A stretch of DNA of 36,878 bases, from assembly GCA_000169075.1 (NCBI GenBank), contig AAVT01000016.1, positions 1 to 36,878 on the forward strand. The letters run 5' to 3'. Shown one piece after another: positions 23,987 through 32,023 of this stretch. Positions within the stretch are counted from its first letter, which is position 1. The number at the start of each line of letters is the position of its first letter. The notes under the pieces are model-generated. The model searched no databases and was not told the origin of the DNA. It saw only the letters and a program-made list of their open reading frames with translations. The stretch is from a marine gamma proteobacterium HTCC2143 (GTDB taxonomy: Bacteria > Pseudomonadota > Gammaproteobacteria > Pseudomonadales > Dasaniaceae). Both the position numbers and the translations under genes were made by a program.

Positions 23987-25708
23987 TCAGCCTCTTAAAA
24001 AACGGTACTTCCGACGATAGGGATAGACGTCCCCAACTCGCCCATCTTTAACCTGACGCTGTAAATCTGACCAAAAGTCGGCTCGATACAAGTCAGGATG
24101 CAGCTCATCAAACGCATCTCGGGCACGGCGATTACCGGAAAAAAACAGCCTAAACTCTTCTGGAAACACATCATTGGCGGCAACGTTATACCAGGGCTGA
24201 CTAGCCATCTCTTGTTCTTCGGTTTTTGGCAGGGGAATTGTCCGAAAACTACAATCGACTAGCGGACATATTTCATCGTAATCATAAAATACGACTCGAC
24301 CATGGCGGGTAACACCGAAGTTTTTCAGCAGCATATCTCCCGGAAATATATTGGCCGCAGCAAGCTGTTTAATCGCATTGCCGTATTCATCCATAACACT
24401 GTAAAGCTGATCTTGCGTTGCATCCTTGATGTATAAATTCAGCGGAATCATTCGTCGCTCGACATAGACATGTTTGAGAATTAACGCATTACCTTTTTGT
24501 TCCAGTAATGAGGGCGCTTCTTTTTCCAACTCAGCGACTAGCTCATCAGAAAATCGTCTTCGATCAAAGGCTAGATTATTAAACTCCTGGGTATCTGCCA
24601 TACGCCCTGCCCGATCCCATCGCTTTACCAACTTATACTTACCCTTAACCTGTTCACGAGTCATATCTTTGGGCGGGGTAAACCGATCCTTAATGACTTT
24701 GTAAACATAATCATAGGATGGCAACGTGAACACCAACATCACCATTCCTTTTATCCCCGGCGCAATAATATAGCTGTCATCCGTTTCTGCCGTATGTGCG
24801 ACAGCTCGACGATAGAAGACAGTTTTCGCATGCTTGCCAAAACCAATAGCACTGTAGAGCTCAAATAACTCCTTCTGGGGCATGATGCTTTTCAAAAAGC
24901 CAACATATTGTGAGGGTACCGCTGTATCCACCATAAAATAGCTGCGAGTAAAGCTGAACAGCATGCTCACATCATCAGGAGAGAACAAGACCGTATCAAC
25001 ATAAACACGACCGTCTTCGTTATTAAGGAAAGGGAATACAAAGGGCAGCATTGCGCCATCGACAACAATACGACCCACCAGATAGGCTGCTTTATTTCGA
25101 TAAAATAATGAATTTAAAACCTGAGCTTTAATACTCTGACCACGGCGCAATCGGCCGCGAAGTAATCGATCAGTTATCTCAACTATGCGTTCGACGTCAC
25201 GATCAATGTCTTCAAAAGGGATATTGAAATGGGTGTCAACAAGGATCTGCCTGGCAGTGGTGGCCATATCACTGACATTTGCATATTCAGTAAAGATAAC
25301 TTCAGCATCGCGATGTTCCGGCAGTGAATTTGGCGCCAGCACAAACGAATGCACATCACGAATTTTCTCATGACCAAACACATAACAATAAACAGAATTA
25401 AAAAATGTCTGGGCGATTTCATAATTGCTATGCGTTTCAACTAAGACAGCATACTCAGCTTTAGCCTCTCGCCACAAAGCTCTGTCATCTGCAAGGCCAT
25501 CAGCAAGACCATCAGAGAGAGCAGCAACATCTCTCACTTTCTTTTTATACATCTCGAGCCGATGACTCATCGACGCATGCACCAACAACCAGTCCGCCTG
25601 TTCAAAACGAGCCTGAGCACCCAGCGTGACATTCTGGAAATCACCAAAAAACGCATCAAAACCATTGAGTATGACTTTGGCTAAACGCAAGGCATTACTG
25701 ATTCCCAT
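23987..25708 (-). CDS. aceK: Isocitrate dehydrogenase kinase/phosphatase AceK
   Basis: AceK phosphorylates and dephosphorylates isocitrate dehydrogenase on one active site, diverting isocitrate into the glyoxylate bypass when acetate or fatty acids are the carbon source. The 573-aa length matches the family (E. coli 578). The kinase core includes APGIKGMVMLVFTLPSYDYVYKVIKDRFTPPK near 315-350 and NFGVTRHGRVVFYDYDE near 450-470, the latter containing the DYDE metal site. The start has AGGTGAG upstream. rraA ends 36 nt before it on the same strand. aceA lies beyond rraA but is separated from it by a terminator. Confidence 0.96.
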   Translation of the reverse strand: MGISNALRLAKVILNGFDAFFGDFQNVTLGAQARFEQADWLLVHASMSHRLEMYKKKVRDVAALSDGLADGLADDRALWREAKAEYAVLVETHSNYEIAQTFFNSVYCYVFGHEKIRDVHSFVLAPNSLPEHRDAEVIFTEYANVSDMATTARQILVDTHFNIPFEDIDRDVERIVEITDRLLRGRLRRGQSIKAQVLNSLFYRNKAAYLVGRIVVDGAMLPFVFPFLNNEDGRVYVDTVLFSPDDVSMLFSFTRSYFMVDTAVPSQYVGFLKSIMPQKELFELYSAIGFGKHAKTVFYRRAVAHTAETDDSYIIAPGIKGMVMLVFTLPSYDYVYKVIKDRFTPPKDMTREQVKGKYKLVKRWDRAGRMADTQEFNNLAFDRRRFSDELVAELEKEAPSLLEQKGNALILKHVYVERRMIPLNLYIKDATQDQLYSVMDEYGNAIKQLAAANIFPGDMLLKNFGVTRHGRVVFYDYDEICPLVDCSFRTIPLPKTEEQEMASQPWYNVAANDVFPEEFRLFFSGNRRARDAFDELHPDLYRADFWSDLQRQVKDGRVGDVYPYRRKYRFLRG

Positions 25709-25744
25709 CTAGCCACTCACCTGACTAATATCCTACGCGGCAGA

Positions 25745-26233
25745 TCATCCAGCGGTGACCAGTGGTTTGTCAGCAACAATAACACCTGTTTCATCGACAT
25801 AAATCCATTGTCCCGGCGCGATATCCAGACCCGCCATTTGCAGTCGTATGTTAACATCTCCGAGACCTCGTTTTTCTGTTTTTCGAGGAATAGTGCCCAG
25901 TGCAATGACACCAATGGTCATCGTTGCGATTTCCTCAACATCCCGAATATAACCGTAGATGACAATACCTGACCAATTATTCACCAGCGCCTGGCTCACC
26001 AGCATATCACCTAACAGTGAGCGCCGGGGCGAAGCACCACCGTCCACCACCAAAACTCTCCCATTACCAGGCGTTTTCACCATCTCACCCACTTTGGAAT
26101 TGTCTTCAAAACACTTGACCGTAACAATTTCGCCGCCAAATTGACGAATACCCCCAAAATGTTTGAATACCGGCTCTGCTACCTGCACTTCATCGCCATA
26201 TTCATCGCACAGATCAGGTGTGGATATTGTCAT
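25745..26233 (-). CDS. rraA: Ribonuclease E activity regulator RraA
   Basis: RraA binds RNase E and inhibits its endonuclease activity, altering mRNA decay globally. The 162-aa protein has the family pattern: TPDLCDEYGDEV at the start, FGGIRQFGGEIVTVKC, the VLVVDGGASPRRSLLGDM segment (D/G-rich loop, about residues 70-90), and GIVIYGYIRDVEEI. It is about the length of E. coli RraA (161). The same fold includes HMG/CHA aldolases, but the RraA-type GGIRQFGG and RSLLGDM segments and size favour RraA. GAGGGAAAT provides a good ribosome-binding site. It is placed between aceA and aceK, probably co-transcribed with aceK. Confidence 0.93.
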   Translation of the reverse strand: MTISTPDLCDEYGDEVQVAEPVFKHFGGIRQFGGEIVTVKCFEDNSKVGEMVKTPGNGRVLVVDGGASPRRSLLGDMLVSQALVNNWSGIVIYGYIRDVEEIATMTIGVIALGTIPRKTEKRGLGDVNIRLQMAGLDIAPGQWIYVDETGVIVADKPLVTAG

Positions 26234-26276
26234 CTCATTTCCCTCATGATTAAGTCAGGATCAAATTTTTGCCAAT

Positions 26277-26299
26277 AAAAAAGGCGGCCGAAGCCGCCT
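26277..26299 (-). terminator. aceA intrinsic terminator
   Basis: On the minus strand, 40 nt after the aceA stop, a perfect 7-bp GC-rich stem (AGGCGGC/GCCGCCT) closed by a TTCG tetraloop is followed by TTTTTTATT. It is the strongest terminator in the window and separates aceA from rraA-aceK. Confidence 0.92.
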
Positions 26300-26339
26300 G
26301 AACATACCGGGTAGGTATTAAAACATCAACCTGATTGGA

Positions 26340-27935
26340 TTAACCAAACTGGTTCATTGTGTTGTCTTTACCAGAAGCCTTCAATGCAGAATCACCAGAG
26401 AAATACTCTTTGTGATCGTCACCCATGTCTGATCCAGCCATGTTTTGATGCTTAACACAAGCGATACCCTGACGGATTTCCTTGCGCTGAACGCCAGCAA
26501 CATAACCCAACATACCTTGGTCACCGAAGTACTCTTTAGCCAAATTGTCAGTAGACAGCGCAGCTGTGTGGTAAGTCGGCAAAGTAATCAGGTGGTGGAA
26601 GATACCAGCTTCACGCGCTGAATCTGCCTGGAAAGTACGGATTCTCTCATCGGCGGCTGCGGCCAATTCCGTTGCGTCGTACTCTTCGCTCATTAAGTTA
26701 TCGCGGTTGTAGGCAGTTACGTCCTGACCGGCTTCAGACATGCTATCAAATACCTGCTGACGGAAGTTCAATGTCCAGTTAAATGATGGGCTGTTGTTGT
26801 AGACCAGCTTAGCGTTCGGGACAACTTCGCGAATAGCATTTACCATCGCACCGATCTGACCAACATGAGGCTTCTCAGTTTCGATCCACAGCAAGTCGGC
26901 GCCATTTTGCAACGACGTAATTGAGTCTAGGATGCAACGTGCTTCGCCGGTACCCTGGCGGAATTGGAACAAGTTACTAGCCAGACGCTTAGGCCGAACA
27001 AGCTTGCCATTTTGCTTAATGAGAACGTCGCCGTTATTCATGTCATCAACGGTAACTTCTTCAACTTCTAGGAAGCTATTATATTGATCACCCAAATCGC
27101 CGGGCTCATTCGTTACAGCGATCTGCTTGGTGAGGCCCGCTCCTAAAGAGTCAGTACGGGCAACAATAACGCCATCGTCTATACCTAGCTCGAGGAATGC
27201 GTATCGTACGGCGCGGATTTTCGCTAGAAAATCTTCGTGCGGTACGGTTACTTTACCGTCCTGGTGGCCACATTGTTTCTCATCAGAAACCTGATTTTCG
27301 ATCTGAATACAGCAAGCGCCAGCTTCGATCATTTTCTTAGCCATTAAGTAAGTGGCCTCTGCATTACCAAATCCGGCGTCGATGTCTGCAACAATTGGGA
27401 CAACGTGAGTTACGAAGTTGTCGATTTTGCCTTGAAGCTCTTTCGCTGCAACTTCATTACCCGCTTCACGGGCATCGTCCAATTCGCGAAACAATCCACC
27501 CATCTCGCGGGCATCAGCTTGACGCAGGAACGTATATAACTCTTCAATAAGATCGGATACTGAGGTCTTCTCATGCATAGATTGGTCAGGTAACGGACCA
27601 AACTCGCTACGAAGTGCGGCAACCATCCAACCAGACAGGTACAGATAACGACGGTCCGTGCTGTCAAAGTGTTTTTTGATAGAAATCATCTTCTGCTGGC
27701 CGATAAACCCGTGCCAGCAACCCAAAGACTGAGTGTACTGAGAGCTATCTGCATCGTAGTTTGCCATGTCGTCACGCATGATCTTGGCAGTATATTTAGC
27801 AATTTCCAAACCAGTCTGGAAACGGTTCTGGGCACGCATGCGAGCCGCATATTCTGGGTCGATGGCGTCCCATGCACTGCCTTGGTCTGCGCGCAACTTG
27901 GTTATGGCATCGATGTTTTGACTGTAGGTTGACAT
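26340..27935 (-). CDS. aceA: Isocitrate lyase (531-aa Pseudomonas type)
   Basis: Isocitrate lyase cleaves isocitrate to glyoxylate and succinate, the first step of the glyoxylate bypass. The 531-aa length and sequence match the long proteobacterial subfamily (as in P. aeruginosa), not the 434-aa E. coli type. The catalytic cysteine is C222 in KQCGH; DIDAGFGNAEAT and NNSPSFNW lie in the substrate and metal-binding regions. GAGG 8 nt upstream supports the start. The promoter region is shared with the divergent LysR gene and holds dyads. Codon choice is that of a highly expressed gene. Confidence 0.97.
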   Translation of the reverse strand: MSTYSQNIDAITKLRADQGSAWDAIDPEYAARMRAQNRFQTGLEIAKYTAKIMRDDMANYDADSSQYTQSLGCWHGFIGQQKMISIKKHFDSTDRRYLYLSGWMVAALRSEFGPLPDQSMHEKTSVSDLIEELYTFLRQADAREMGGLFRELDDAREAGNEVAAKELQGKIDNFVTHVVPIVADIDAGFGNAEATYLMAKKMIEAGACCIQIENQVSDEKQCGHQDGKVTVPHEDFLAKIRAVRYAFLELGIDDGVIVARTDSLGAGLTKQIAVTNEPGDLGDQYNSFLEVEEVTVDDMNNGDVLIKQNGKLVRPKRLASNLFQFRQGTGEARCILDSITSLQNGADLLWIETEKPHVGQIGAMVNAIREVVPNAKLVYNNSPSFNWTLNFRQQVFDSMSEAGQDVTAYNRDNLMSEEYDATELAAAADERIRTFQADSAREAGIFHHLITLPTYHTAALSTDNLAKEYFGDQGMLGYVAGVQRKEIRQGIACVKHQNMAGSDMGDDHKEYFSGDSALKASGKDNTMNQFG

Positions 27936-28006
27936 GGTAAGTCCTCTTTAAAACCGATCTGTTAGTAGATAGCCTTATTCTATGATCACCCGCTAGATTT
28001 AGGAAA

Positions 28007-28012
28007 TTTATA
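28007..28012 (-). promoter_or_regulatory. Candidate aceA -10 box
   Basis: TATAAA on the minus strand lies about 72 nt upstream of the aceA start. The -35 is unclear (TTGAAT at 19-bp spacing, inside the dyad at 28031-28043), so the assignment is tentative and the promoter may need an activator. Confidence 0.35.
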
Positions 28013-28030
28013 CTTTTTATCCCCAGCATT

Positions 28031-28043
28031 TATTCAATGAATA
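28031..28043. promoter_or_regulatory. Dyad TATTCA-A-TGAATA in the aceA/lysR intergenic region
   Basis: A perfect 6-bp inverted repeat with a single central base, forming the T-N11-A layout typical of LysR-type binding sites. It overlaps the presumed -35 region of aceA. A second dyad, TCTTTTAAAAGA (28055-28066), lies 11 bp further on, and a third, ATTCAT-CCT-ATGAAT (28126-28140), covers the lysR start codon. Confidence 0.5.
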
Positions 28044-28134
28044 ATAGACGCTATTCTTTTAAAAGATCGACAATAAAGCTAGAAAAACATTTCAAATAAG
28101 GCTAAGTTATCGTTTTTGACAATGCATTCATCCT

Positions 28135-29091
28135 ATGAATATATCTCGTATTGACCTCAATCTACTGGTTTACCTCGACATCTTGTTACGCGAACAAAAT
28201 GTCACAAAAGCCGCAGACCAACTCGGGATAACACAGCCAGCAATGAGTAATAGCCTCCGTCGCCTGCGCCAGCTATTTGATGACCCACTACTGATACGGA
28301 CCAGCCAGGGCATGACTCCAACCGAGCGAGCGGTGGAGTTACAACCCCTCGTTCGCAACATCATTGCCAGCGTCGAACAAGCTGTTCAGCCATCAGCGGA
28401 ATTTGATCTCGCCGAGAGTGACCGTGTATTTCGAATCATGGCCAGTGATTACGCAGAATCAACCCTGATCCCTGGGCTTTTAGGAGAAATCCGACACATC
28501 GCTCCTCATATCCGTCTTGATATCCTCACCCCCAGTGATGTTACCTTTCAAGATGTAGAAAAAGGCAAGGTCGACATGGCAATCAATCGCTTTGATTATC
28601 TGCCTCAGTCGTTTCATCAGGTCAATGTATGGCGCGACAACTTTACCTGTCTGATGAGCAACGACAATCCTATCTTGCAAGATTTCAATCTGGACAGTTA
28701 TTTAGATGCACAACATATTTGGGTAAGTAAAACGGGCATGGGGATTGGGGTTGGCATGAACCCAAGCGATACTCAGCGCCTAGGATGGGTCGATGAAGCT
28801 TTGGGGGACATTGAAAGGAAGCGCCATATTCGCGTATTTACTCGGCATTATCAGGTGGCAGCCCTGCTGGCAGAGCAACCCGATCTTATTGCAACGATGC
28901 CACGTCAAGCAGCACTTTTACACGTAAAGAACGGGAAATTGACCGTGAAGCCACCGCCTTTCCCCATTGTACCCATTGAGCTAAAAATGGCATGGAGCCC
29001 TTTACTGCATCATAATCCTGGCCACACTTGGATGCGGCGCCTAATTGTCGAAGTCGCGCAAAAAATCATTGAGAAGGGAAAGTCCTCGTAG
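28135..29091 (+). CDS. LysR-family regulator between aceA and glcB
   Basis: A 318-aa LysR-type transcriptional regulator. The winged helix-turn-helix occupies about residues 5-65 (LNLLVYLDILLREQNVTKAADQLGITQPAMSNSLRRLRQLFDDPLLIR). The remainder is a periplasmic-binding-protein-like effector domain with RIMASDYAESTLIPGLL and DMAINRFDYLPQSFHQ. It resembles the NodD-like branch of the family. It is divergent from aceA and co-directional with glcB, 212 nt upstream of it, so a role in controlling the glyoxylate-shunt genes is the simplest inference. The effector is unknown; glyoxylate, acetyl-CoA-derived or glycolate-type carboxylates are candidates. Confidence 0.9.
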   Translation: MNISRIDLNLLVYLDILLREQNVTKAADQLGITQPAMSNSLRRLRQLFDDPLLIRTSQGMTPTERAVELQPLVRNIIASVEQAVQPSAEFDLAESDRVFRIMASDYAESTLIPGLLGEIRHIAPHIRLDILTPSDVTFQDVEKGKVDMAINRFDYLPQSFHQVNVWRDNFTCLMSNDNPILQDFNLDSYLDAQHIWVSKTGMGIGVGMNPSDTQRLGWVDEALGDIERKRHIRVFTRHYQVAALLAEQPDLIATMPRQAALLHVKNGKLTVKPPPFPIVPIELKMAWSPLLHHNPGHTWMRRLIVEVAQKIIEKGKSS

Positions 29092-29135
29092 CCATCGCGT
29101 TATCGTGTCGATAGCAATGTGGTGAAGAAGCGACT

Positions 29136-29150
29136 TATTCATCCTGAAAA
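29136..29150 (+). promoter_or_regulatory. Imperfect ATTCA/TGAA dyad upstream of glcB
   Basis: TATTCA-TCC-TGAAAA lies about 155 nt before the glcB start and shares half-sites with the dyads before aceA and lysR. A separate inverted repeat, GGTGGC-N8-GCCACC (29222-29241), lies closer to glcB. Neither has a clear -35/-10 pair next to it. Confidence 0.3.
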
Positions 29151-29303
29151 TGTCCAATATGAAAACGATAAATTGGAATAATTGCTTAAGTGCCCGTAAG
29201 ATCTTCACTCTTAATAACATCGGTGGCGTAACGTTGCCACCCGCGACCTGCGCGAGTTAATTCTATAAACCAGTTGTCACGACCAGACACAAGGCAGTAA
29301 ACC

Positions 29304-31472
29304 ATGACGCAACGTATTCAACAGGGAACCTTGCACATTGCAGAGACCCTCTTCAATTTAGTCAACGATGAAATCATCCCTGGAACAGGCCTAGACGTCG
29401 CCGAATTCTGGCAGTCGCTGGAACAAATTCTGAACGATTTGGGACCCAAAAATCGCGCTTTGTTAGCAAAACGCGAACATTTACAGGCTCAGATTGACGA
29501 ATGGCACAGACAGCAAAATGGTCCGCTAGACCCCGCAGCCTACAAACAGTTTCTTGTTGAAATTGGCTATCTTGTTGCCGAGGGCGATGATTTCGATATC
29601 ACCACAGAAAATGTCGAACCAGAAATTGCACAGCAAGCGGGCCCTCAGTTAGTGGTGCCCATCATGAATGCTCGCTTTGCCTTAAACGCGGCCAATGCAC
29701 GCTGGGGCAGTCTGTACGACGCCCTTTACGGCACTGATGTTATCTCGGAAGACGCTGGCGCTGAACGCGGCGGTGCTTATAATCCAATTCGCGGTGACAA
29801 AGTCATTGCTTATGCCCGACGCTTTTTGGATCTCGCTGCTCCTCTGGCCTCCGGCTCCCATGACTCCGTTACCCAGTACGCCATAGTGGATGGCGCCCTA
29901 GCGGCTGTACTAAAAGATGGTCAGACAGTTTCACTGGCTACGCCATCGCAATGTGTGGGCTATAACGGTGCTGCAGCTGCGCCCAACGCAATACTAATTG
30001 TGCACAACAATTTGCACATTGAAATCCAGGTTGATCGCAGCCATCATATTGGCAAAGACGACAGCGCCGGCGTTAAAGATGTGTTAATTGAATCGGCCAT
30101 CACCACCATCATGGATTGCGAAGATTCCGTTGCCGCTGTTGACGCTGACGACAAGTCATTGGCCTATCGCAACTGGGTTGGCTTAATGAAAGGTGATCTT
30201 CAGGAAAGCTTGCAAAAAGGTGGCCATACCATCGTTCGCAAAATGAACCCTGATCGCAACTACCAATCGATAGACGGCCATTCGAACTTTAGCTTAAAGG
30301 GTCGCTCGATGCTGTTTGTGCGGAATGTTGGTCACTTGATGACTAACCCTGCCATTCTTGATAAAGAAGGCAACGAAATCCCTGAAGGCATTATGGATGG
30401 CATGCTGACCTCTTTGGCGGCAATTCATGATTTAAAAGCCACTGGCGAGTTCAGTAACTCATCGACGGGCAGTATCAATATTGTAAAACCAAAAATGCAT
30501 GGTCCGGAAGAAGTTGCCTTTACCAATGAATTGTTTGGGCGTATTGAAGATGCACTAAAATTACCTCGCAACACCATAAAAGTTGGCATCATGGACGAAG
30601 AACGTCGCACGTCTGTCAACTTGAAAGAATGTATTCGCGCTGCCTCTGAACGCGTTGTGTTTATTAATACAGGCTTTCTCGACCGCACCGGAGACGAAAT
30701 ACACACCAGCATGGAAGCAGGGGCCTTTGCGCCAAAAGCGTTACTGAAGGGCATGGCCTGGATAACCGCCTACGAAGACCAGAACGTCGATTTGGGTTTG
30801 GCCTGCGGCTTACAAGGCAAAGCACAGATTGGTAAGGGCATGTGGCCTGAGCCGGACAACATGGCAAAGATGATGGCAGCAAAAATCGCCCATCCAAATG
30901 CTGGTGCCAACACAGCATGGGTTCCATCGCCTACCGCTGCAACACTGCACGCTCTGCACTACCATCAAGTGAATGTAAAAAATAAGCAGGAAGAACTGAA
31001 AAGTCGTCCCCGAGCCAGCGTTGATGACATACTAACGATCCCGCTGCTGGGTGATCATGTACTAACGGCCGACGACATTCAGAAAGAACTGGATAACAAC
31101 TGCCAGGGCATTTTGGGTTACGTGGTCCGCTGGATCGATCAAGGTGTGGGCTGTTCAAAAGTTCCCGATATTAATAACATTGGCCTGATGGAAGACCGAG
31201 CAACGCTGCGTATTTCAAGTCAGCACATTGCCAACTGGCTTCGGCACGATATCTGTACCGAAGCTCAGGTTATGGAAACACTCAAACGAATGGCAGCCAC
31301 TGTAGATCTTCAAAACGCTGGCGACCCTGAATACATCCCCATGGCTCCAGCTTTTGATGGCATCGCCTTTGCCGCTGCCAGCGAACTTATTTTGCAAGGC
31401 TGCACCCAGCCGAGTGGATATACCGAACCCGTGCTGCACAAAAAACGACTGGAGCTAAAAGCGCGGGGATAA
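29304..31472 (+). CDS. glcB: Malate synthase G
   Basis: Malate synthase G condenses glyoxylate with acetyl-CoA to malate, the second step of the glyoxylate bypass. The 722-aa length is that of the monomeric G isoform (E. coli GlcB 723), not of AceB. Family landmarks include NARFALNAANARWGSLYDALYGTD, the TTIMDCEDSVAAVDADDK segment, the KMNPDRNYQ region and GMWPEPDNMAKMM. AAGGCAG precedes the ATG at 29304. The gene is separate from aceA, with the LysR gene between them, and ends in its own terminator. No glycolate oxidase genes (glcDEF) are nearby, suggesting it serves the acetate/fatty-acid bypass here. Confidence 0.97.
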   Translation: MTQRIQQGTLHIAETLFNLVNDEIIPGTGLDVAEFWQSLEQILNDLGPKNRALLAKREHLQAQIDEWHRQQNGPLDPAAYKQFLVEIGYLVAEGDDFDITTENVEPEIAQQAGPQLVVPIMNARFALNAANARWGSLYDALYGTDVISEDAGAERGGAYNPIRGDKVIAYARRFLDLAAPLASGSHDSVTQYAIVDGALAAVLKDGQTVSLATPSQCVGYNGAAAAPNAILIVHNNLHIEIQVDRSHHIGKDDSAGVKDVLIESAITTIMDCEDSVAAVDADDKSLAYRNWVGLMKGDLQESLQKGGHTIVRKMNPDRNYQSIDGHSNFSLKGRSMLFVRNVGHLMTNPAILDKEGNEIPEGIMDGMLTSLAAIHDLKATGEFSNSSTGSINIVKPKMHGPEEVAFTNELFGRIEDALKLPRNTIKVGIMDEERRTSVNLKECIRAASERVVFINTGFLDRTGDEIHTSMEAGAFAPKALLKGMAWITAYEDQNVDLGLACGLQGKAQIGKGMWPEPDNMAKMMAAKIAHPNAGANTAWVPSPTAATLHALHYHQVNVKNKQEELKSRPRASVDDILTIPLLGDHVLTADDIQKELDNNCQGILGYVVRWIDQGVGCSKVPDINNIGLMEDRATLRISSQHIANWLRHDICTEAQVMETLKRMAATVDLQNAGDPEYIPMAPAFDGIAFAAASELILQGCTQPSGYTEPVLHKKRLELKARG

Positions 31473-31510
31473 ATCTGCGCTATCCGCAGCCGCATTAGAA
31501 AAACCTTTAT

Positions 31511-31551
31511 AAAAAAGGGGAGTACAGTTATTAGCTGGCTCCCCTTTTTTT
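31511..31551 (+). terminator. glcB intrinsic terminator
   Basis: A perfect 12-bp inverted repeat, AAAAAAGGGGAG (31511-31522) and CTCCCCTTTTTT (31539-31550), is followed by one more T, 38 nt after the glcB stop. The A-run on the left arm makes it potentially bidirectional. Confidence 0.9.
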
Positions 31552-31802
31552 GAATCCCGCTGCAGAGCGACATTCTTACTCCACGATCGCGGGCCTCCGG
31601 GCTCACTTCCCTCTCACCTAAGCCCTGTCTGGAAAACAGCAGGGCTCAGTCAGTCGCTCAGCGCTCGTCCGTTGTGTTCCGCATTACGTCACTCCGATTC
31701 ATCTTAATGCAACGACCTCAAGACACACCTTCTCATAACGTCGGTTCTGACTCCGTGTGACGTTCAGCCACAATTTAGCAAGGTGTTAGAGGAGCAGGCC
31801 GG
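31552..31802. other. Non-coding spacer with hairpins, function unknown
   Basis: About 250 bp without a credible gene between the glcB terminator and the structured block. Two stems are visible: AGCCCTG/CAGGGCT with an inner CTG/CAG pair (31621-31646), and AACGTC/GACGTT (31737-31764). I recognise no known RNA family, repeat or attachment site. Confidence 0.4.
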
Positions 31803-32018
31803 GTGCCACCGAGGAATAGTAAAGGCCAGGCCGAAGGAGTGGCAGAGACAGCGAAGCGCTTTAAGGCTCTGGAATGGACGAGGGAAGCCGGGACGGCCCG
31901 GGACTATGAATCAGTGGTGCCCGGTCTGACCCTCGATATTGAAACTCAATCCATGAAAATGGGACCAGTAGTAAGTCACACCGGACTGGCCCCTTAGTTG
32001 AAACTAAGGCTGTTCCAA
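31803..32018 (+). other. Strongly folded block, possible group II intron 5' remnant
   Basis: This stretch is GC-rich and packed with stems: TGCCAC/GTGGCA (31804-31809 with 31839-31844), CCGGG/CCCGG around 31900-31925, ATTGA/TCAAT around 31938-31951, GGGACCAGT with ACTGGCCCC (31961-31969 with 31985-31993, one mismatch), CCTTAGTT/AACTAAGG (about 31992-32009), and GGCTGTT/AACAGCC (about 32008-32023). It opens with GTGCC, like the GUGYG 5' end of group II introns, and the stretch GACTATGAATCAGTGG resembles domain I text I associate with bacterial introns. A 64-codon frame (31803-31997) runs through it but looks like a by-product of RNA sequence. No reverse transcriptase and no domain V are present, so it would be a dead fragment. 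The last stem could also help terminate dapB. Confidence 0.35.
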
Positions 32019-32023
32019 CAGCC

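Noticed and set aside
31803..31997. 64-codon reading frame ending near dapB
   Set aside because: It runs through a block of overlapping stem-loops, has no convincing protein features, and is better explained as incidental to a structured RNA or intron remnant.
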